Assembly: GCA_021234535.1 (NCBI GenBank)
Contig: CM037837.1
Span: forward strand, 10,782,636 to 10,846,635
Direction: 5' to 3'
Length of the DNA: 64,000 nucleotides
Origin: Stichopus chloronotus
Lineage: Eukaryota > Echinodermata > Holothuroidea > Aspidochirotida > Stichopodidae
Shown here: positions 59,491-64,000 of the stretch, one piece after another
Layout: each line of letters begins with the position of its first letter
Position numbering within the stretch: position 1 is the stretch's first letter
Notes under the pieces: generated by a model
The model's input: only the letters and a program-made list of their open reading frames with translations
The model's database searches: none
Told to the model about the DNA's origin: nothing
Position numbers and translations under genes: made by a program

Positions 59491-60255
59491 GTATTTAGTA
59501 ATTGAATACGTCATACTATTTTATATCCAATCAGTAACATTGATAACACTTCGAACATTCGGATTATGTTATTGCACTTGCCGATGTTCTAGCGTCTTGC
59601 AATTAAACACTCACTTCGCAAGACTTGATCCTAACAATCACTATGGGAGATCAAACATTTTTGGAAGGGAGTTCGTTATTTTATTGCCTGGGATGAACAT
59701 GCCACAACCATGGCGTTGTAAATGAGCCAATCCAAATAGAGACAACCAACTTAAAAGATTTAATAACAATTGGGTTAATCGTTATTCAATTGCAATTGTC
59801 TGTCAGTACCAGAATCAATTTGTCAGAGAACACGTTACCATCAATTATCAAGTTTGTGCACTTGAGGTCAAGTAAGAAACTTTAAATAATCAAGTGCAGT
59901 TCCATTTTGTACTGTAACTGAGATTTATAAAAAGGAGCAATGATCAACATTTAAGCAACTGAAATAGTATGTCACCTCATTATGTAAATCTGTCAGAATA
60001 TCGCATTTGCGTTCGGTATGTCTGGTTGAGCGAGATCACTGCAACGTAAGACAATTCAACAAGTAATATATTGTAAAGTAATATATTGCTATATATATGC
60101 TATATATACCGTTATACTGTTGAAATTCTATTCATTTTAGTAACTAGACAGGTGACTAATTAGCAGAAGTTTTGAAAACGTTTGTTATTAACATTTGATT
60201 ATTACATTGACGTACTCTGTTCTTGCACCAAATTACTTGTTCTCCTTTGTCATAG

Positions 60256-60498
60256 TTCCTCCAAGAACAGAATACATTGCAGCTGTCGCGACGGATGTCT
60301 CTGCATTACTTTTATTTAATCGGTTTAGTACACGAGTACAACGGTTACCTCTGCCTGAATCATCGCGCCCATCGGCTGTAAGCTTCGACCCGATTGATGG
60401 ATATTTTTACTATACGGATGTTCAAGAGAAGTTCATAGGACGTGTGCGACTTGATGACATTAGTCAGTTTGACATAATAATACGTGATGGCATCGAAA
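60256..60498 (+). CDS. CUB-propeller gene, exon 4: YWTD propeller start
   Basis: A 243-base exon (acceptor gtcatag|TTC, donor GAAA|GTAAGT). It begins VPPRTEYIAAVATDVSALLL and contains AVSFDPIDGYFYYTDVQEKF and GRVRLDD. FDP..G..YYTD......GRVRLD is the first LDL-receptor class B (YWTD) repeat. Confidence 0.85.
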
Positions 60499-61841
60499 GT
60501 AAGTTCTTTAAAATAAACGTGACATATACATGAAATACGCATTTGGAGTATTAACCAAATTAATAATAAAAAAGTTACTTTCATCAATCCAACATTGACA
60601 AGTTTACAGACAAATTTTTTTTTTATTATTATCATGGACAAACATAAGTAAATTTGTAAATTGTGACATCTAGTGAGACTAACATAACATGCCTTATGTT
60701 TTTCTTTGTTTCGTTACGACGATCTTTATTTTAGGGAGAATCGAGAATGCTGTATATCCAAAGGGCTTTTACTTTTGGATGCATTTCTTCCCTTCTTTAC
60801 AAATATTGATATTAAATACCATTGTGAAACCTAGCAATTAAAGTTGTATCTAAAGTCTAAAATTTACAAGAAATCATACTTTAAAGGTTTAAAAAGTTAA
60901 TCCTATTCACCCAACTACCATTTTCATTGCTTGTTCCATTGAAAATTTGATCTTAAATGTTGAAAATTATTCAATTAATTTAAAATAGTCAATTGCGCAA
61001 TACTTTGAGATGACTTTCTTGTACAACTCACATTACCTAAGTTTGTTTCATTTTGATATGGAAATGTTTATACAATCTTGAAGAGCTTACTGTTCTTTGC
61101 AACGCATGTTGCATTGAGAGCACGTGTGTGGTCAAATTATCCCATAACAGTTAGAGAGTGATTATATCTCGTGACAAGATGCAAAGGCTTATAAAGGAAG
61201 CACAAGAAATAATTTCAGTCTTAAAAGAATGAAAAATATTTTTTTCCGCAATCTACCATCGTAATTGGAAAGAATGAATTTTAAAATTTATATATCGGAT
61301 CAGGAATGTTCTGACAGGATGGGGATTGAACCATTTCAGAAGCGGATCCAGGATTTGGAGGAAGGAGGGGGTTAGGACAGTAGGATGATGGCTTGGAAAA
61401 GTTTTGCTAACGTAGTGTGGGATAGGTGCAAAATGGTGGTACGTTTGATGGTGCAACATCTAGATTTGAATTGAATATATCTTCGGGAATTCCTGCTTTG
61501 CTTTTCATCTTGCTTAGTCAAATATTTTTCAATCTTTTCTGGGTAACAACAGATGGCGTAGATAGGAGAGAGAGAGTGGTGGTAAGGGGGGGGGGGCAGG
61601 TTTTGATGTAATGGCCGTTGCCCATACGTTTCCTACCACAGTGTGACATTGGGCATTGGCCAACAGCCTAAGGGATTTTGCTTAGGATTACTTACTTATG
61701 CCTTGTTTTAATTCTATGAAATGCCGCCTCTAGTCTTAGACTTTTTGAAATACACATGCTCATTCTTCACCAGTCACATTCCCAGCACAAAAGGTTCTAC
61801 CTGCTCGCAAAAATAAATATACTATGTTGATCTGTGCATAG

Positions 61842-62010
61842 ATTCGCAGGGTATTGCAGTTGCTTATCTTACGCGTTTATTGTACTGGACGGATGTTGCG
61901 AGAGATGAAGTGTCCGTTTCTCGACTCGATGGCACTTTCAGGAAAACTATTGCACCCAAGAATACCGGATGTGATACACCGAGAGGTATTGCATTCACTA
62001 ACGACCAGCA
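61842..62010 (+). CDS. CUB-propeller gene, exon 5: YWTD repeat
   Basis: A 169-base exon (acceptor gtgcatag|ATT, donor CAGCA|GTAAGT). It encodes NSQGIAVAYLTRLLYWTDVA, VSVSRLDGTFRKTI and TPRGIAFTNDQ. LLYWTD and S.LDG are the canonical class B repeat landmarks. Phases match on both sides. Confidence 0.9.
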
Positions 62011-62435
62011 GTAAGTGCCGAATACTTCAGTAGTACTATTTATTAATTGATAACCTGCACAAAAATGTCTTGATGATCGTTTATAATTTCCAAGACGAAC
62101 GTCAATGCGATGACGTGGCTAAAAGTCTTATTGTAGATTATTTTAAATGTAATTGAATTATTCCTCAAATGCTTGCTGTAAGTCTCTGCATCTACAATGA
62201 CCTTGAATCTGCAACCATGCATTGCTTAGGTATTTGCAAAGACTATGCAGACTGTATTTTGGGTTGAAATGTAAGACTCCATAAGATATTTTGCTTGCAA
62301 TAAAGAAGCAGGATTTTAAGTTGGATAAGCGGCAAAATAAGCAACTGAATATAAACTACCCTGAAAATGACTCTGGCCAACGTGAAAATTAAATATGACT
62401 CAGGCGGTGTGATAAATGATGACATTAATCCTCAG

Positions 62436-62551
62436 ATATGTGTTCTGGAGTTGCACGACAAGCATTGAAAGATCAAGGGCAGATGGATCGAACCGACAAA
62501 AAGTACTATCTGGCCTCAACAACGTAACAACGCTAGCTATAGACCCAGAGG
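62436..62551 (+). CDS. CUB-propeller gene, exon 6: YWTD repeat
   Basis: A 116-base exon (acceptor cctcag|ATA, donor GAGG|GTAAGA). It reads YVFWSCTTSIERSRADGSNR, QKVLSGLNNVTTLAIDPE. VFWS replaces YWTD, and RADGSNR is the typical closing strand. It joins the neighbouring exons in phase 2 and phase 1. Confidence 0.85.
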
Positions 62552-63324
62552 GTAAGAAAATGTATTTATGTCATAGCTTAAATCAAAGTGGTACAGCTAT
62601 GAAATAATGAAAAGTGTTGACACCTTGCGTTCTGTTTTCCTACGTAAATATCCAGTGGTTTGCTCATATTACTGATCCAACATATTTAAAAATGATATCG
62701 TAATAGGTGTTTTTTTATTTCTGGAAAAGTTGGAAAATCTCATGGATACTGTCCTCTTCTATTTCCTTATGGATTTCGTTAACAATGGCCAAGTGTCAGC
62801 ATTACACCCACAGGAACAGTTAGAGCACATGACTTAATTTCAATGATTCTGAACCTAGTTCCTTGAAATCCATAGCTGGTATAAATATTATTGCTAATTA
62901 TGCTTAACTTTAGTGCTAAAATTATATCATAACACACCATCATGTAAAGTACGTCATAATATATTTCCCTTCTGATCATTAATGGATTAATAAGCAACAT
63001 TAGATAATGCATTGTATATGATTTGATCCACTGCCAGCGATACCTACCATAATTATGTAGTGTTGAAGTCAATTTCTAAATTGTGCTGTACTTGTTTGCC
63101 TGTTATAAATGCAAGTTGCACATGAGAGCTTCGAGCACCAAACAATGTCGTTGGCATTGCAGACTGTAAGTCTCACTATCCACTCAAAATCATATTATAC
63201 GGTATTAAAGTATATCGGACTGAATGTTCTCTCATTTATTCCGTAATTGTGCACAAGCACCGGCATTTGTTCAAATATGTCTATTTTAACATAAGAGTTG
63301 CTTTGTCAACACCTTTCATTTTAG
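62552..63324. other. Intron between propeller exons 6 and 7
   Basis: About 770 bases without a detectable exon or repeat; exon phases on both sides match directly. Confidence 0.5.
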
Positions 63325-63609
63325 GGGAAAACCTTTATTTGGTAAATGTACAAGATGATGAAGGTTTCCTGAATTTCGTCAACATAAAGAGCGGACTTCC
63401 TACTCTCCAGCCGTTATACAGAGGCGAATTGTTCTTAAATGTACATAGCTTCGTGATTGACTTTTTTGCCTTTTTTTGGACACATCCTGGAGAAAGAAAA
63501 ATATATCATGTCGAACGTGGTGAATTGAGTCTACGTACTTTAACGCTGAAAAATTCACCACCAAGAATGGAAGGACTGTATTACTTGAACTCAGACAATG
63601 TTAGTCTAG
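63325..63609 (+). CDS. CUB-propeller gene, exon 7: diverged propeller blades, gene continues
   Basis: A 285-base exon (acceptor cattttag|GGG, donor CTAG|GTAAAG). It starts GENLYLVNVQDDEGFLNFVN and includes FFAFFWTHPGERKIYHVERG and MEGLYYLNSDNVSL. Blades here are more diverged than a standard YWTD repeat. The donor and phase 1 end show that the gene continues past the window. Confidence 0.8.
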
Positions 63610-64000
63610 GTAAAGTATACTTTTATCACAATTGGCGTGCTTCAAATACAGCTTATTTCTCTTGAAACACTTTTTAGTAATTAACGATAGTTGTTGTGCG
63701 TCTTTGATTTATGTCGAAAGTTTCTCACTCTTGTTGTATCGAGACCTTTGAAAATACTGTTTTTCATACAAAATTTAGGTTTCTGTTACACTGCAAGGTG
63801 ATTCTATCCAACTAAGGTAGAAAACCATACTATAGTTTTATTAGACATCAAAAATGCCTAGGACTGCATGTGATCTATTTCATATCATGAATGGAAAGTT
63901 GCTGTCATGCCCATATGCAAAAATGCCTAAGGAAAGAACGTTTACTATACCGGCGGACAAATGCTGACGATATGAACAAGAAGCAAAAGAGTGGTACTTT
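63610..64000. other. Intron after the last visible propeller exon
   Basis: No further exon is recognised before the window ends. Confidence 0.5.

Overview
The window is animal nuclear DNA, most likely from a marine invertebrate deuterostome; an echinoderm is my best guess, inferred from domain content rather than a species match. It is AT-rich. Its genes are split into short exons (30-340 bases) with consensus GT..AG junctions and long introns. It holds several decayed transposable elements, tandem repeats, and at least 15 runs of ten or more G or C. I see no bacterial-style genes or operons, no tRNA or rRNA gene and no CRISPR array.

Left part, minus strand (about 2.3-40.2 kb): one large secreted mosaic-protein gene. 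A TATA box (40225-40232) precedes a signal-peptide exon (40043-40097), and a 10 kb first intron follows. I could then chain about 20 exons with matching splice phases. The predicted protein of roughly 1,260 residues reads: signal peptide; two copies of an unnamed two-exon module; linker; degenerate vWD-1; C8-1; TIL; EGF-like; canonical vWD-2; C8-2; N-terminal half of a C-type lectin domain; farnesoic-acid-methyltransferase-like (FA) domain. The core resembles zonadhesin / IgGFc-binding-protein-like mucosal or matrix proteins, but the ends are unusual. The vWD-1 exon has an apparent one-base reading-frame break. The 3' end of the gene is uncertain.

Intron 1 holds a four-copy ~297-bp tandem array (about 30.85-31.86 kb), a 256-bp MITE-like element with long terminal inverted repeats (32028-32283) and an AT microsatellite (36.6-36.8 kb).

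Middle part (about 40.3-57 kb): no recognised host gene apart from one possible orphan exon (56828-57095). It contains a possible tRNA-derived SINE and a dead L1/Tx1-like LINE (about 49.15-53.25 kb). The LINE's ORF1 fragment lies inverted against its ORF2, the layout expected from twin-primed insertion.

Right part, plus strand (57.2 kb to the window edge): the 5' part of a second secreted gene. It has a signal peptide exon, a CUB domain split over two exons, and at least four exons of LDL-receptor class B (YWTD) beta-propeller, running off the window. The two genes diverge from the 17 kb spacer. Both encode extracellular adhesion or recognition-type modules, but nothing in the sequence proves a joint function.
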